From CAYSLU01 sp964431965 (GTDB lineage Bacteria; Verrucomicrobiota; Kiritimatiellia; CAIKKV01; CAYSLU01), in contig CAYSLU010000003.1 in assembly GCA_964431965.1 (NCBI GenBank), forward strand, positions 1 to 64,000: a stretch of 64,000 nt of DNA, in the 5' to 3' direction. The notes beneath the pieces are model-generated. The model saw only the letters and a list, made by a program, of their open reading frames with translations. It was not told the DNA's origin and made no database searches. The translations under genes were made by a program, and so were the position numbers. How positions within the stretch are numbered: the first letter of the stretch is position 1; every line of letters starts with the position of its first letter. Shown here piece by piece: positions 36,208-44,795 of this stretch.

Positions 36208-37637
36208 GCCCCTCCAAACCGTCCGTCATCCATGACTCGGTTGCACGGGATCGGGAGCGTGGGCGCGTACGGCCGCCCCGGGATCAGCCGCTCGCCGTCG
36301 GTGAAACCCTCGGGCCGGCCCTTCAGCTCGCCGATCAGGCGCTCGCGCCAGCGGCGCACGCGGGCCGCCGCCGCGGGCGCCGACGCCAGGTTGACGCGCT
36401 CCTCCGGATCCTGCCGCAGGTCGAAAAACTGCTCGCGCCCGTCCGCCACGCACCAGACGTACTTCTCCCGCCCGTCGGTCATCGACTGGTGGCTCGGCGC
36501 GTGCTCGATGGGCACGTACTCGCGCCAGGCCGGCGTCTCCCCGCGCAGCAGCGGGAGCAGGCTGCGCCCTTCCACCGTCTGCGGAACCGGCACGCCGGCC
36601 ATGTCCAGCACCGTCGGCATCACGTCCTCCAGGCACACCGGCAGGTCCGGCGTCGCGCCTCGGCGCACCCCGAAGCGGGGCGGCGCCGAGAAGAGCATCG
36701 GAATGCGCGCGGACCCCTCGTACGGGACCTGCTTCCGCCAGTGGTTGTGGTCGCCCAGCATTTCGCCGTGGTCGCTGGTGAAGACGATGATCGTGTTATC
36801 GCCGGTCATCGGCCGCACGCCGGTGATCGGGCACAGGAGCCGCCGGATCTGGTCGTCCACGTGGTTGATCAGCCCGTAGTAGGCGGCGCGGCACGAGCGC
36901 ATCGCCTCGCCCTCGAGCCGCAGGTGCATCGGGGCGACGCTGTCTCCCTCGCGGTACGGGTCGGGCGTCGGCGCCCAGTCGCCGATCACGGGCTCGGGCA
37001 CCCCCGTGCGCAGATAGCGCTCCATGTAGAAAGGCGGCGGCTGCAGCGGCGGGTGCGGCGCGATGAAGGACACGGTGAGGAAGAAGGGGCACGACGGGTC
37101 GCGCGTCTTGAGGAAATCCAAGGCCCGGCTGACCGTCCAGTTCGTGAAGTGCAGCGGCTCCGCGTGCGGCCACGGGTGGGCCGTCCAGTCGTTGTGCATC
37201 GTGCCGCTGCCGAACCACCCGCCGGTGTCCTTCGGCCCGTTGGCCGCGAACCAGTCGAGATAGTCGAGATGGAGCGACATGCTCTCGTACCCGTAGCGCT
37301 TGCGGACCGGGTACTGGTGCATGCTGCGTCCCACGTGCGCCGTCTGGTAGCCGGCGTCGCGCAGCGCCTGCGGCAGGGTGGCCGGGGCTTCCCACCCCAC
37401 CCCGTCGCGGTAGCCGACCATGCCATGCGTGCGCGGAAACTGCCCGGAGAGCAGGCTGCGGCGGGCCGCGATGCACGACGGACACGTCGAGTAAGCGCGC
37501 GTGAACCGGACGCCGCGGTGCGCGATGCTGTCCATGTTCGGCGTCTGCAGGACCGGGTGGCCCTCGACGCCGAGGCAGTCCCCGCGCTGCTGGTCCGTCA
37601 TGATCAACAGGACGTTCGGTCTCTCGGGTGTGCTCAT
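36204..37637 (-). CDS. Sulfatase (formylglycine type), sulfatase 2 of operon
   Basis: 477-aa sulfatase-family hydrolase. The core begins at residue 7 (RPNVLLIMTDQQRGD), with no signal peptide. The formylglycine motif is Cys55 in CIAARRSLLSG, that is C-x-A-x-R, the accepted alanine variant of C-x-P-x-R. FTSDHGEMLGDHNHW carries metal residues, and FIAPHPP is present. It resembles heparan/choline-type sulfatases with the SDHGE motif; exact specificity cannot be assigned. It starts 21 nt after sulfatase 3 and overlaps the phosphoesterase gene downstream. Confidence 0.93.
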   Translation of the reverse strand: MSTPERPNVLLIMTDQQRGDCLGVEGHPVLQTPNMDSIAHRGVRFTRAYSTCPSCIAARRSLLSGQFPRTHGMVGYRDGVGWEAPATLPQALRDAGYQTAHVGRSMHQYPVRKRYGYESMSLHLDYLDWFAANGPKDTGGWFGSGTMHNDWTAHPWPHAEPLHFTNWTVSRALDFLKTRDPSCPFFLTVSFIAPHPPLQPPPFYMERYLRTGVPEPVIGDWAPTPDPYREGDSVAPMHLRLEGEAMRSCRAAYYGLINHVDDQIRRLLCPITGVRPMTGDNTIIVFTSDHGEMLGDHNHWRKQVPYEGSARIPMLFSAPPRFGVRRGATPDLPVCLEDVMPTVLDMAGVPVPQTVEGRSLLPLLRGETPAWREYVPIEHAPSHQSMTDGREKYVWCVADGREQFFDLRQDPEERVNLASAPAAAARVRRWRERLIGELKGRPEGFTDGERLIPGRPYAPTLPIPCNRVMDDGRFGGA

Positions 37638-37658
37638 GTGCTCCTCATGACTCGGCGG

Positions 37659-39077
37659 TCACGGCCTCCAGCCTCTCGGGTCCTGCTCGAGCGGCGAGAC
37701 GTCGCCCGTGTCCAGCATCCAGCGCAGCAGGCGCTCGCGCAGCTCGTCGCGCACCGGCGCGTGCGCCGGATCGTCCGCCAGGTTCCGCAGCTCGTCCGGG
37801 TCGCGGGCGAGATCGAACAGCTCGTCGCGGTCCGCCGGGCAGTAGCTGTATTTCCACCGATCCGTGCGAACCATGATCGCCCGCGACGTGCAGAGGGGGC
37901 TGGCCACCAGCGCACGGCGAAGCGGCTCGTACACGCTCGTGGGCGGGATCGGCGGCAGGAACTGGAGCTCGTCCACATGCCGTCCGCCCTCTGCGAAGAC
38001 GGCATCGCGCCACCGGTCCGCCTCGCCGCGCATCGCGGGGAGCAGGCTGCGGCTGAAGTGGTAGTGCTTCGGCTGAACGCCGGCCAGCTCGGCGATCGTG
38101 GCGTAGAGGTCGGTCATCTCGACGAGCCGGTCGAACGACCGGCCGCCCGCCACGCCCGGGGCCCGGATCACGAGCGGCGCCCGCACGAGGCAGTCCTCGA
38201 ACCCGCACAGGAACTTTTCGACCATCCCGTAGTCGCCCGCGTAGTCGCCGTGGTCGGTGAAGTAGGTGAAGACGGTGTTGTCCCAGAGCCCGCGCTGCCT
38301 CAGCCGCTCGACGAGTTGCCCCATCTGGTGGTCCACGCGGCTGACCATCCCGAAGTAGGTGGCCTTGATCTCGCGGAAGTCGGACTCGTCGAGCCGGTCG
38401 CATCCGGTCGCCGGCCGCAGGACATCCATGAAGCGGCGCCGCCCGGGCCGGTACGGGATCGGCGCCGGCATGGCGGCGCGGTCGTGCATGCTGAAGTAGG
38501 GTTCCTCGGCCACGTACGGCGGGTGCGCGAAGCCCAGGGGAAGGAAGATGCAGAACGGCCGGTCCCCGCCTTCGTCGATCACGCTCAGCGCGCTCTCGAT
38601 CGAGGCCCAGTCGTGGTCGCGGCAGTCGCCCGTCCGGCGGCCGAAGTAGAAGCTGCGCTCGTGCTTGTGGCCCGGGCCGTACGTCTCGTGGCGGCCCGCG
38701 CTCACGGGCTTCACGCGCAGGTCGGTCTCGTTGAACGAAAGCGGGATCGCGTCCTGCGCCAGCAGGTCGTTCTTGCCGAAGACGAACGTCCGGTAGCCGG
38801 CCTCCTTCAGGTCCATGAAGAGGTTCCGCTCCCGGCCGCTCAGGAGGTACACGAGCGAGCGGTGGCCGGCCGTGTGCGGGTAGAGGCCGGTGAACATGCC
38901 GATCCGCGAGGGCCCGCAATACGGCGCCTGGCAGTAGGCCTGGGGGAAGGTCGTCGCCTCGCCCGCCAGCCGGTCCAGGTGCGGCGTCCGGGCCCGGTGC
39001 GCCGGGTCGCCGAGAACGGCATCGGCCCGGATCGTTTCGGGGTTGAAGAGGATGATGTTCGGCTGCCGCCCGGTCAT
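37659..39077 (-). CDS. Sulfatase (formylglycine type), sulfatase 3 of operon
   Basis: 472-aa sulfatase-family hydrolase without a signal peptide. The formylglycine Cys54 is in CGPSRIGMFTG. The TDHGDYAGDYGMVEK block holds metal residues. The N-terminal metal loop reads FNPETIRAD, with Glu14 where this family normally has Asp. The C-terminal half has the usual DELFDLARDPDELRNLADDP segment. It starts 17 nt after the dehydrogenase gene. The start MTGRQPNIIL is set by the catalytic core; the frame is open upstream only as a shadow of other genes. Confidence 0.92.
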   Translation of the reverse strand: MTGRQPNIILFNPETIRADAVLGDPAHRARTPHLDRLAGEATTFPQAYCQAPYCGPSRIGMFTGLYPHTAGHRSLVYLLSGRERNLFMDLKEAGYRTFVFGKNDLLAQDAIPLSFNETDLRVKPVSAGRHETYGPGHKHERSFYFGRRTGDCRDHDWASIESALSVIDEGGDRPFCIFLPLGFAHPPYVAEEPYFSMHDRAAMPAPIPYRPGRRRFMDVLRPATGCDRLDESDFREIKATYFGMVSRVDHQMGQLVERLRQRGLWDNTVFTYFTDHGDYAGDYGMVEKFLCGFEDCLVRAPLVIRAPGVAGGRSFDRLVEMTDLYATIAELAGVQPKHYHFSRSLLPAMRGEADRWRDAVFAEGGRHVDELQFLPPIPPTSVYEPLRRALVASPLCTSRAIMVRTDRWKYSYCPADRDELFDLARDPDELRNLADDPAHAPVRDELRERLLRWMLDTGDVSPLEQDPRGWRP

Positions 39078-39094
39078 GTGCTCCTCTTCCGCCC

Positions 39095-39982
39095 TCAGCG
39101 GCTCATGTGCTCCAGCGCGCGGTAGATCGCCTGGGTCCCCATCGCCTCGCCGCCCAGCGCCACGACCTTCTCGTACAGATCCTTCGCCAGCCTCAGCCCC
39201 GGCGTGGCCACGCCCATCCGCTCCGACTCGGCGATCGCAATGCGGATATCCTTCAGGAAGTGCTTCACGTAGAACCCGGGCGTGAAGTCGCCCTTGAGCG
39301 CGCGGGGCTGGAGGTTCGAAAGCGACCAGCTCGCGGCCGCCCCGGAGCCGATCGACTGCAGCACGGTCTCCGGGTTGAGCCCGGCCCGCTGCGCATACAG
39401 GAGGGACTCCATCACGCCGATCATGTTGGAGGCGATGCAGATCTGGTTGCACATCTTCGTGTGCTGCCCGCTGCCGGCCGGCCCCTGGTACACGATCGTC
39501 TTTCCCATGGCCTCGAAGAGCGGCATCGCCCGCTCGAACGCATCGTGATCGCCGCCGACCATGATCGAGAGCGTCGCGTTCCGGGCGCCCAGGTCGCCGC
39601 CGGAGACCGGAGCGTCGAGCGCGCGGATGCCCCGAGCCGCCGCCCGCCGGTGGATCTCCTTGGCCAGCTCGGGCTCGCTGGTCGTCATGTCGATCGCCAC
39701 GGCCCCGGGGCGGGCGCTCGCCACGATGCCGGAGGCGTCCAGGTACACGCTCTGAACGTCCGCGGGAAAGCCGACGATCGTGACGATGAAGTCCGCGTCG
39801 CGCACGGCCGCCGCCACGCCGTCCGCCCAAGCCGATCCGGCGGCGAGCACATCCTTCGCCCGCTCCCGCGTCCGCGTGAACACCGACAGCTGGAAGCCGG
39901 CCTTGAGCAGGTGGAGCGCCATGCTCCGCCCCATCACGCCGGTCCCGATGAAGGCCACCCGCCCATTCGACTCTGTCGCCAT
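39095..39982 (-). CDS. 3-hydroxyacid dehydrogenase (HIBADH/tartronate semialdehyde reductase family)
   Basis: 295-aa NAD(P)-dependent beta-hydroxyacid dehydrogenase. Rossmann loop GTGVMG (residues 13-18), substrate motif DAPVSGGDLGA, and catalytic Lys176 in SGQHTKMCNQ. The family includes 3-hydroxyisobutyrate dehydrogenase, tartronate semialdehyde reductase and sulfolactaldehyde reductases. In this sugar-catabolic operon an aldonate or semialdehyde substrate is more likely than a valine intermediate. The start MATESNGR is preferred; an ATG four codons upstream is possible. Confidence 0.9.
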   Translation of the reverse strand: MATESNGRVAFIGTGVMGRSMALHLLKAGFQLSVFTRTRERAKDVLAAGSAWADGVAAAVRDADFIVTIVGFPADVQSVYLDASGIVASARPGAVAIDMTTSEPELAKEIHRRAAARGIRALDAPVSGGDLGARNATLSIMVGGDHDAFERAMPLFEAMGKTIVYQGPAGSGQHTKMCNQICIASNMIGVMESLLYAQRAGLNPETVLQSIGSGAAASWSLSNLQPRALKGDFTPGFYVKHFLKDIRIAIAESERMGVATPGLRLAKDLYEKVVALGGEAMGTQAIYRALEHMSR

Positions 39983-40048
39983 GCCGTCCTCCAAAATCGG
40001 CCCCGATGATAGGCGTCCGCCCCCCGGCGCCGCAAGGACTGTCCGAGA

Positions 40049-42688
40049 TCAGAACACCAGTCGGACCCGGAACCGGCTGCGGGCGGGCGATACCGTGACG
40101 GTCTCGGTCACCGGATCGTATGCGCCCCCCTCCGCGCGGATGGCCTTGCGCCCGTCCGGATGCGGCAGACGAATGACGACGGAAGCCGGCGCGCGCTTCC
40201 GCTCCGCCAGGGTCACGGAGGCCGTGATGATGCCCTGGGCCACGCGTGACTCCACCGATAGGCTCAGCGGCCCGAAGTGGCTGGCCACCCGGTCGAGCGC
40301 GATCGTCCGGCCGTCTTCCATCCACCGGCGCGGGATGCCCGCCAGGAGCTTCAGGGTCGGGCCCTGCTCGAGCCAGAGCATCCACCGCGTCTGCATCAGG
40401 AACCACGCCTCCTCGTGAGTCTTGTGCTGACTCGCGTGGCAGTAGTGCTCCCAGAACGTATACGTTTCCCGGTCCTGCAGGGCCGTGAACTGGTTGTAGT
40501 AGACCTTGAGGAACTCCTTGACCTCGCCGCGAACGAGATGCGCGTAGTCGTGGCGCACATAGTAGGGCTGGGTCAGCCCCGCGTTGCGGACCGTGAAGAG
40601 CGGCTGATGGCTCCGCACCGCGATCTCCGCGCCGGACTCCCGGGCGTCCAACACGTCGCCGAAGATCAGGTACAGCGTGCCCGTGACCGAGTCGCGCGCG
40701 CCGAAGGCGCCGTGGGTGAACCAGTTGCCGCCGTCGGCGTAGAGCGACAGCGGCCCGGGGTACTCCGGCCAGGGCGGCGAGGAGGGAATCCACGTGCCGT
40801 CGCCCAGTGGAACAACGGGCGAGCGGGCGACCGACTCGTAGTACGCCGTGCGGATGTCCTCGCGATAGGCGCGGGCCTCGCGCGCCAGGCGCCGCGATTG
40901 CGCGGGATTCACCGATGCCAGCATCTCGGCCGCGCGCTGGATTCCGCCGTAGGAAAGCGCATTCAGCATGAACGAGTGGAAGTAGTCCTCCGGGTCGCCG
41001 ACCTTGCCGTCGAGCAGGCCGTACCCCCGGCCCCGCAGCTCGGGCTTCATGTTGCGCCGGCGCCACGCGATGAGGTAGTCGCATGCCTTGAGCAGCTTGG
41101 GCGCGATGCGGCGCACCCACTTCACGTCGCGCGTGTACCGGTAGTGCTCTCCCATGGTCCACAGGGCCGGGCCCGTCTCCAGCTGGTAGCCGCCGAAGTT
41201 CTGGATGAACCCGTCGGCGCGCTGGCGGGCCAGGAAGAACTCGATGCACCGCTCGGCCAGCGCGTGCCAGCCCATGGCGTCGAAGAACTGGATGATCGGC
41301 GCGCTCTCGGAGCCGATGGGCGCGTACCAGCCGATCGTCGCCAGCACGGGGCCCGCGGGCTCCCGCCCCAGGGCGGCGATGTCGCAGTGCAGCAGGCCCG
41401 CCTTGATGCGCTCGTCGATGGCGGCCTCCGGCACGCGAATGGACGCGCCGGCGCTCAGCTTCGAGCGCCAGAAGCGCCGGCACTCCTCCAGCCGCGCGTC
41501 GAAGTCGAGCCCCGCCAGCCCGGCCGCGCGCCCCTTGGGAAGCGGCTGGTGCGGAATCAGAATCTCCAGGGTCGCGGTCGCGCCCGGCTGCAGCAGCACG
41601 GCCATCTCTTCCGCGGGAGCCGGCCGCCCGTTGAGCCGGGAGACCGCGTAGACGCGCCCGGATGGAAAGCCGCTGGCCCCGCGCGCGGGATCGAACGACA
41701 CGCCGGTGGCCGGCAGCCAGTGCCCCACGGACTGGCAGGCGGGCGTCTTGAACCAGGCGTAGGCGGGCGTGGCGCCGGAGTTGACGGCCTCAACCCGAAT
41801 GCACAGGACCGTCTCCTCCTCGCGGCCCACGGTCTCACGCGCCATCACGTCCTTGAGCTTCTCCAGCTCCTCCGGCTTGAGCATGTGGCCGTTGGTGTGG
41901 GGGTAGCACGCCTCCCACTCCGAGCCGCGCAGGCGCTTCACCGACAGCGCGGACTTCTCGAGCGTGGCAAACGCGGTCAGGTGATAGGCCACCTCGTCCT
42001 CCCGCTGGGTGGCGCGCAGGATCGGCAGATACCCGTCGTCGAGCCGCCGCGTCATGTCGTGCCGGCACGCATCGCCCTTGCCGACGACGTAGTTCAGGAA
42101 GTACGGCTTGTTGTCGAGCTCGGGGATGGCCGGGAGCACCGAATGGAAGCGCGGCTGAACGTAGCCCCAGTAGCCCGAGTGCGCGTGATGCCCCACCTCG
42201 AAGAACCGCAGGTCGCGGCTCAGCCCGATCCAGGTCGGGCACCGCTCGTCGCGATTGCCGGCGCAGGCGTTCTCGAAGCTCTCCTCGGGCTCGTTCTCGA
42301 TGCGCTCCCGGATGCCTTGCGCGCCCCGGGCACGGATGGCTTCCATCACGTCATCGTACGAGCGGCGGTCGGCGGCCGGCACTACCATCACGCCGTACAG
42401 CTCGATCAGCAGGGGCTGGTCCGAGTTGACGTCGCGGACAAAGAAGGAGAAGGACCGGGCGCCGTCATGCACCGTCACGCGGGTCGGATTGGGGCCGGGG
42501 GCCAGCCTGGCCCGGGTCACGGTGAACCGGATCCGGCAGGAGCCCGTGGCCGAAAACGCGAAGCTCCCCTTGATCCACCGCCCGGAACCGCGGTCGACAC
42601 CGCCGCCGCCGCATCCGCCGTTGATCACTTCAATGCGCCCGCAGGGCCTCGCGTCGCGCCACTCGATCGCCACCGAAACGGTCTGCAT
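40049..42688 (-). CDS. Six-hairpin (alpha/alpha)6-barrel glycosidase-like protein
   Basis: 879-aa protein without a signal peptide. The N-terminal 420 residues are beta-rich (supersandwich-like). Residues about 450-790 look like an (alpha/alpha)6 barrel (TIGWYAPIGSESAPIIQFFDAMGWHALAERC, GGYQLETGPALWTMGEHYRYT, FTHGAFGARDSVTGTLYLIFGD). A short beta domain closes the protein. This is the layout of GH65/78/94-type and related enzymes, but the family was not recognised. The start MQTVSVAIEW has a GGGGGAG Shine-Dalgarno sequence 6 nt away and lies downstream of a promoter at 42789-42817; upstream in-frame ATGs lie before that promoter. It heads the sulfatase operon, so it probably splits a sulfated glycan or its desulfated product. 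Confidence 0.8.
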   Translation of the reverse strand: MQTVSVAIEWRDARPCGRIEVINGGCGGGGVDRGSGRWIKGSFAFSATGSCRIRFTVTRARLAPGPNPTRVTVHDGARSFSFFVRDVNSDQPLLIELYGVMVVPAADRRSYDDVMEAIRARGAQGIRERIENEPEESFENACAGNRDERCPTWIGLSRDLRFFEVGHHAHSGYWGYVQPRFHSVLPAIPELDNKPYFLNYVVGKGDACRHDMTRRLDDGYLPILRATQREDEVAYHLTAFATLEKSALSVKRLRGSEWEACYPHTNGHMLKPEELEKLKDVMARETVGREEETVLCIRVEAVNSGATPAYAWFKTPACQSVGHWLPATGVSFDPARGASGFPSGRVYAVSRLNGRPAPAEEMAVLLQPGATATLEILIPHQPLPKGRAAGLAGLDFDARLEECRRFWRSKLSAGASIRVPEAAIDERIKAGLLHCDIAALGREPAGPVLATIGWYAPIGSESAPIIQFFDAMGWHALAERCIEFFLARQRADGFIQNFGGYQLETGPALWTMGEHYRYTRDVKWVRRIAPKLLKACDYLIAWRRRNMKPELRGRGYGLLDGKVGDPEDYFHSFMLNALSYGGIQRAAEMLASVNPAQSRRLAREARAYREDIRTAYYESVARSPVVPLGDGTWIPSSPPWPEYPGPLSLYADGGNWFTHGAFGARDSVTGTLYLIFGDVLDARESGAEIAVRSHQPLFTVRNAGLTQPYYVRHDYAHLVRGEVKEFLKVYYNQFTALQDRETYTFWEHYCHASQHKTHEEAWFLMQTRWMLWLEQGPTLKLLAGIPRRWMEDGRTIALDRVASHFGPLSLSVESRVAQGIITASVTLAERKRAPASVVIRLPHPDGRKAIRAEGGAYDPVTETVTVSPARSRFRVRLVF

Positions 42689-42788
42689 GTTGTGCTCCCC
42701 CGTCGTCTGCCGGCCCGATGCGCGCCGAACGGCGCACGCGTCCCGCGCGGCCGCCGATCCTCGCCGGCCCGGCTCGCGCTCCGGGCCG

Positions 42789-42817
42789 AATATAGGAGGC
42801 CCGAGCCCGGTCCACAA
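42789..42817 (-). promoter_or_regulatory. Promoter of the sulfatase/glycosidase operon
   Basis: Minus strand: -35 TTGTGG (42812-42817), 17-nt spacer, -10 TATATT (42789-42794), about 100 nt before the glycosidase ATG. The leader contains a small hairpin (GCGCC-GAAC-GGCGC, around 42720-42735). The 323-nt gap 42689-43011 holds this promoter and the divergent one at 42864-42892, with no other gene seen. Confidence 0.65.
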
Positions 42818-42863
42818 CGCGAATTCCGACCGCTCCATGCCCCGGGCGTCGCCGCCTTTCCCC

Positions 42864-42892
42864 TTGCTGCCACCCCAGCCGCCTCGCATACT
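42864..42892 (+). promoter_or_regulatory. Candidate promoter of the UroD-family gene
   Basis: TTGCTG (42864-42869), 17-nt spacer, CATACT (42887-42892), about 120 nt before the ATG at 43012. It lies back to back with the operon promoter, about 47 nt away, so one regulator could control both. Confidence 0.4.
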
Positions 42893-43011
42893 CTCAACAT
42901 GAAGCGGGCCGCGCTCATCCTGCAGCATACGACGGCGGGCGATGCGATCATCCTGAAACGGCCCCCGCATCCCCACGCCCCAGCCCCGGCGAACGCCGCT
43001 CCGGTAGAGCC

Positions 43012-44097
43012 ATGACCAACCGCGAGCGCATCCTGAACACCTTGCTGGGGCAGACGACCGACCGCGCTCCGTTCGGCGTCGGCCTCGGCTTCGCCCCCTG
43101 GGGGCACACGCTGGAGCGGTGGCGCTCGGAGTCCGGCATCGCCGACCTCAATCCGGCCGATTACTTTGGCTATGATCGCGGGTTCGTGGGTGTCCCGGCA
43201 GAATACGGACCGCTCCCTCACTTCGAGCGCAAGGTCGTGCACGAGGACGCCGAGTTCATCACCACAACGGATTTCCGCGGCCTGACCGTCCGCAATCTCC
43301 GCGACCACAGCTCGATGCCGGAGTTCCTCGACTACCCGGTGAAGACGGCGGATGACTGGCGCCGGTACCGCTCCGAGCGGCTCCAGCCGAGGATCGAGGA
43401 ACGCCTCGCCCGGCTCGATGGTTTTATCGCGGGCCTCGTCGCCACCGACGCGCCCGTGCAGGTGGGCGGGTTCCCCTGGGGGATGTTCGGAACCCCGCGC
43501 GACCTGCTCGGCGCCGAGGAGCTCCTGGTGGGCTTCTACAGCCAGCCCGAGGTCGTCCGGGACATGATGGAGACGTACACGGATCTGTGGCTCCGGCTCT
43601 ACTCCGCGATTGCCGCCCGCGTCCGGATCGACCACATCCACATCTGGGAGGACATGTCGGGGCGAAACGGGTCGCTCATCTCGATGCAGATGGTCGAGGA
43701 GTTCATGATGCCGTGCTACGACCGCGTCGCCTCCTTCGCCCGCGAACGCGAGGTGCCGCTGCTGTCGGTGGACAGCGATGGCCAGGTGAACGAGCTCGTC
43801 GCCGCCATGACCGCCCACGGCGTGAACGTCTTCCTGCCCTTCGAGGTCCAGGCCGGAAACGACGTCCGCGAATACCGCCGACAGTACCCGTCGCTGGGCA
43901 TCATCGGCGGGATGGACAAGAACGCGCTGGCGGACGACGCCCCGCCCGGCGCGCTCCGCCGTGAGATCGATCGCGCCGCGGACATGCTGGCCGCCGGGCG
44001 CTACATCCCGGGGTTCGACCACCTGATTCCGCCCAATGTGTCCTGGGCGACGTGGAAGGGCTGCATGGAAACGCTGAAGCGGCTGATTGGCGCCTGA
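43012..44097 (+). CDS. UroD-family protein, probable methyltransferase-type (not HemE)
   Basis: 361-aa protein of the uroporphyrinogen decarboxylase superfamily (TIM barrel). It has the family beginning TNRERILNTLLGQTTDRAPFG and later blocks HIHIWEDMSGRNGSLIS, LSVDSDGQVNELV, FPFEVQAGNDV-like and IIGGMDKNALA. It lacks the HemE N-terminal PVWxMRQAGRYLPEY-type signature, so a heme role is unlikely. This subgroup is common in Lentisphaerae/Kiritimatiellota near glycosidase genes and is thought to include corrinoid-linked methyltransferases; the substrate is unknown. It is divergent from the sulfatase operon and may demethylate a methylated sugar (inference). Confidence 0.82.
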   Translation: MTNRERILNTLLGQTTDRAPFGVGLGFAPWGHTLERWRSESGIADLNPADYFGYDRGFVGVPAEYGPLPHFERKVVHEDAEFITTTDFRGLTVRNLRDHSSMPEFLDYPVKTADDWRRYRSERLQPRIEERLARLDGFIAGLVATDAPVQVGGFPWGMFGTPRDLLGAEELLVGFYSQPEVVRDMMETYTDLWLRLYSAIAARVRIDHIHIWEDMSGRNGSLISMQMVEEFMMPCYDRVASFAREREVPLLSVDSDGQVNELVAAMTAHGVNVFLPFEVQAGNDVREYRRQYPSLGIIGGMDKNALADDAPPGALRREIDRAADMLAAGRYIPGFDHLIPPNVSWATWKGCMETLKRLIGA

Positions 44098-44100
44098 CCG

Positions 44101-44127
44101 GTCCGGTCGCCGGCTCAGCGACCGGAC
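44101..44127. terminator. Possible bidirectional terminator between UroD-family gene and cmk
   Basis: GTCCGGTCGC (44101-44110) and GCGACCGGAC (44118-44127) form a perfect 10-bp stem with a 7-nt loop. The loop contains the cmk stop codon (44115-44117). Only 3 nt separate the left arm from the stop of the plus-strand gene. No T-run is present on either side, so intrinsic termination is uncertain. Confidence 0.5.
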
Positions 44128-44795
44128 CCGAGCGCCGGGGCGACCTGGCCGACGATGAACGCGACCACCTGATCGATGCTCATCGCCGTCGTGTCGATGA
44201 CCGCCGCGCCCGGAGCCACCACCAGCGGATCGACCTTCCGCCCGCTGTCCTTGGCGTCGCGCCGGCTGAGCGAGGCGCGCACGCGGCCGATCTCCGAGCG
44301 CTCCTGCCGGCCCACCTGCTCGGCGTGCCGCCGCTGCGCGCGCACGTCCGGGCTGGCGTCGAGGTAGAACTTGAACGGCGAGTCGGGGAAGACGACCGTC
44401 CCGATGTCGCGGCCCTCCATCACGATGCTCCCGAAGCGCGCGGCGTCCCGCAGCCGGCGCACGACCTCGCGCCGCACCTCGGGCATGGCCGCCACATCGC
44501 TCACGTGATCCTGGACCGCCTCGGATCGAAGCGCCAGGCCGGGCTCCTCCCCATCCACGGACAGGACCAGAGCACCGTCCCGCGCGCAGAACGTCATCTT
44601 GGCCCGGCTCATCGACTCGACGACGCGCCCCGCGTCGGTGGTGTCGATGCCCTGCCCCAGCGCCTTCCACGTGATGGCGCGGTAGACCGCGCCCGAATCC
44701 ACATAGATCGCGCCCAAGCTGGCCGCCACCCGCCGCGCCACCGTCGACTTCCCGGAAGCCGACGGCCCGTCAATTGCTACCGTGTACGTCCGCAT
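44115..44795 (-). CDS. cmk: Cytidylate kinase
   Basis: 226-aa CMP/dCMP kinase. P-loop GPSASGKSTVARR near residues 10-22, DSGAVYRAITWKAL (substrate binding), MEGRDIGTVVFPDS, and the LID segment with RRDAKDSGRKVDPL. Length is standard. It overlaps the 3' end of aroA by 26 nt. The aroA-cmk order is widespread and the pair is usually co-transcribed, often followed by rpsA, which is absent here. Confidence 0.95.
   Translation of the reverse strand: MRTYTVAIDGPSASGKSTVARRVAASLGAIYVDSGAVYRAITWKALGQGIDTTDAGRVVESMSRAKMTFCARDGALVLSVDGEEPGLALRSEAVQDHVSDVAAMPEVRREVVRRLRDAARFGSIVMEGRDIGTVVFPDSPFKFYLDASPDVRAQRRHAEQVGRQERSEIGRVRASLSRRDAKDSGRKVDPLVVAPGAAVIDTTAMSIDQVVAFIVGQVAPALGSGR

Noticed and set aside
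37659..41483. A fused 1274-codon open frame combining sulfatase 3 with a long N-terminal extension
   Set aside because: The extension is the shadow of the dehydrogenase and glycosidase genes in another frame; the sulfatase core begins at 39077.
40049..42976. Upstream ATG at 42976 for the six-hairpin glycosidase
   Set aside because: It lies upstream of the promoter at 42789-42817 and adds 96 residues without family character. The ATG at 42688 has a strong Shine-Dalgarno sequence.
43012..44097. hemE (uroporphyrinogen decarboxylase proper)
   Set aside because: The N-terminal HemE signature is missing, and the internal blocks match the catabolic UroD-like/methyltransferase subgroup.
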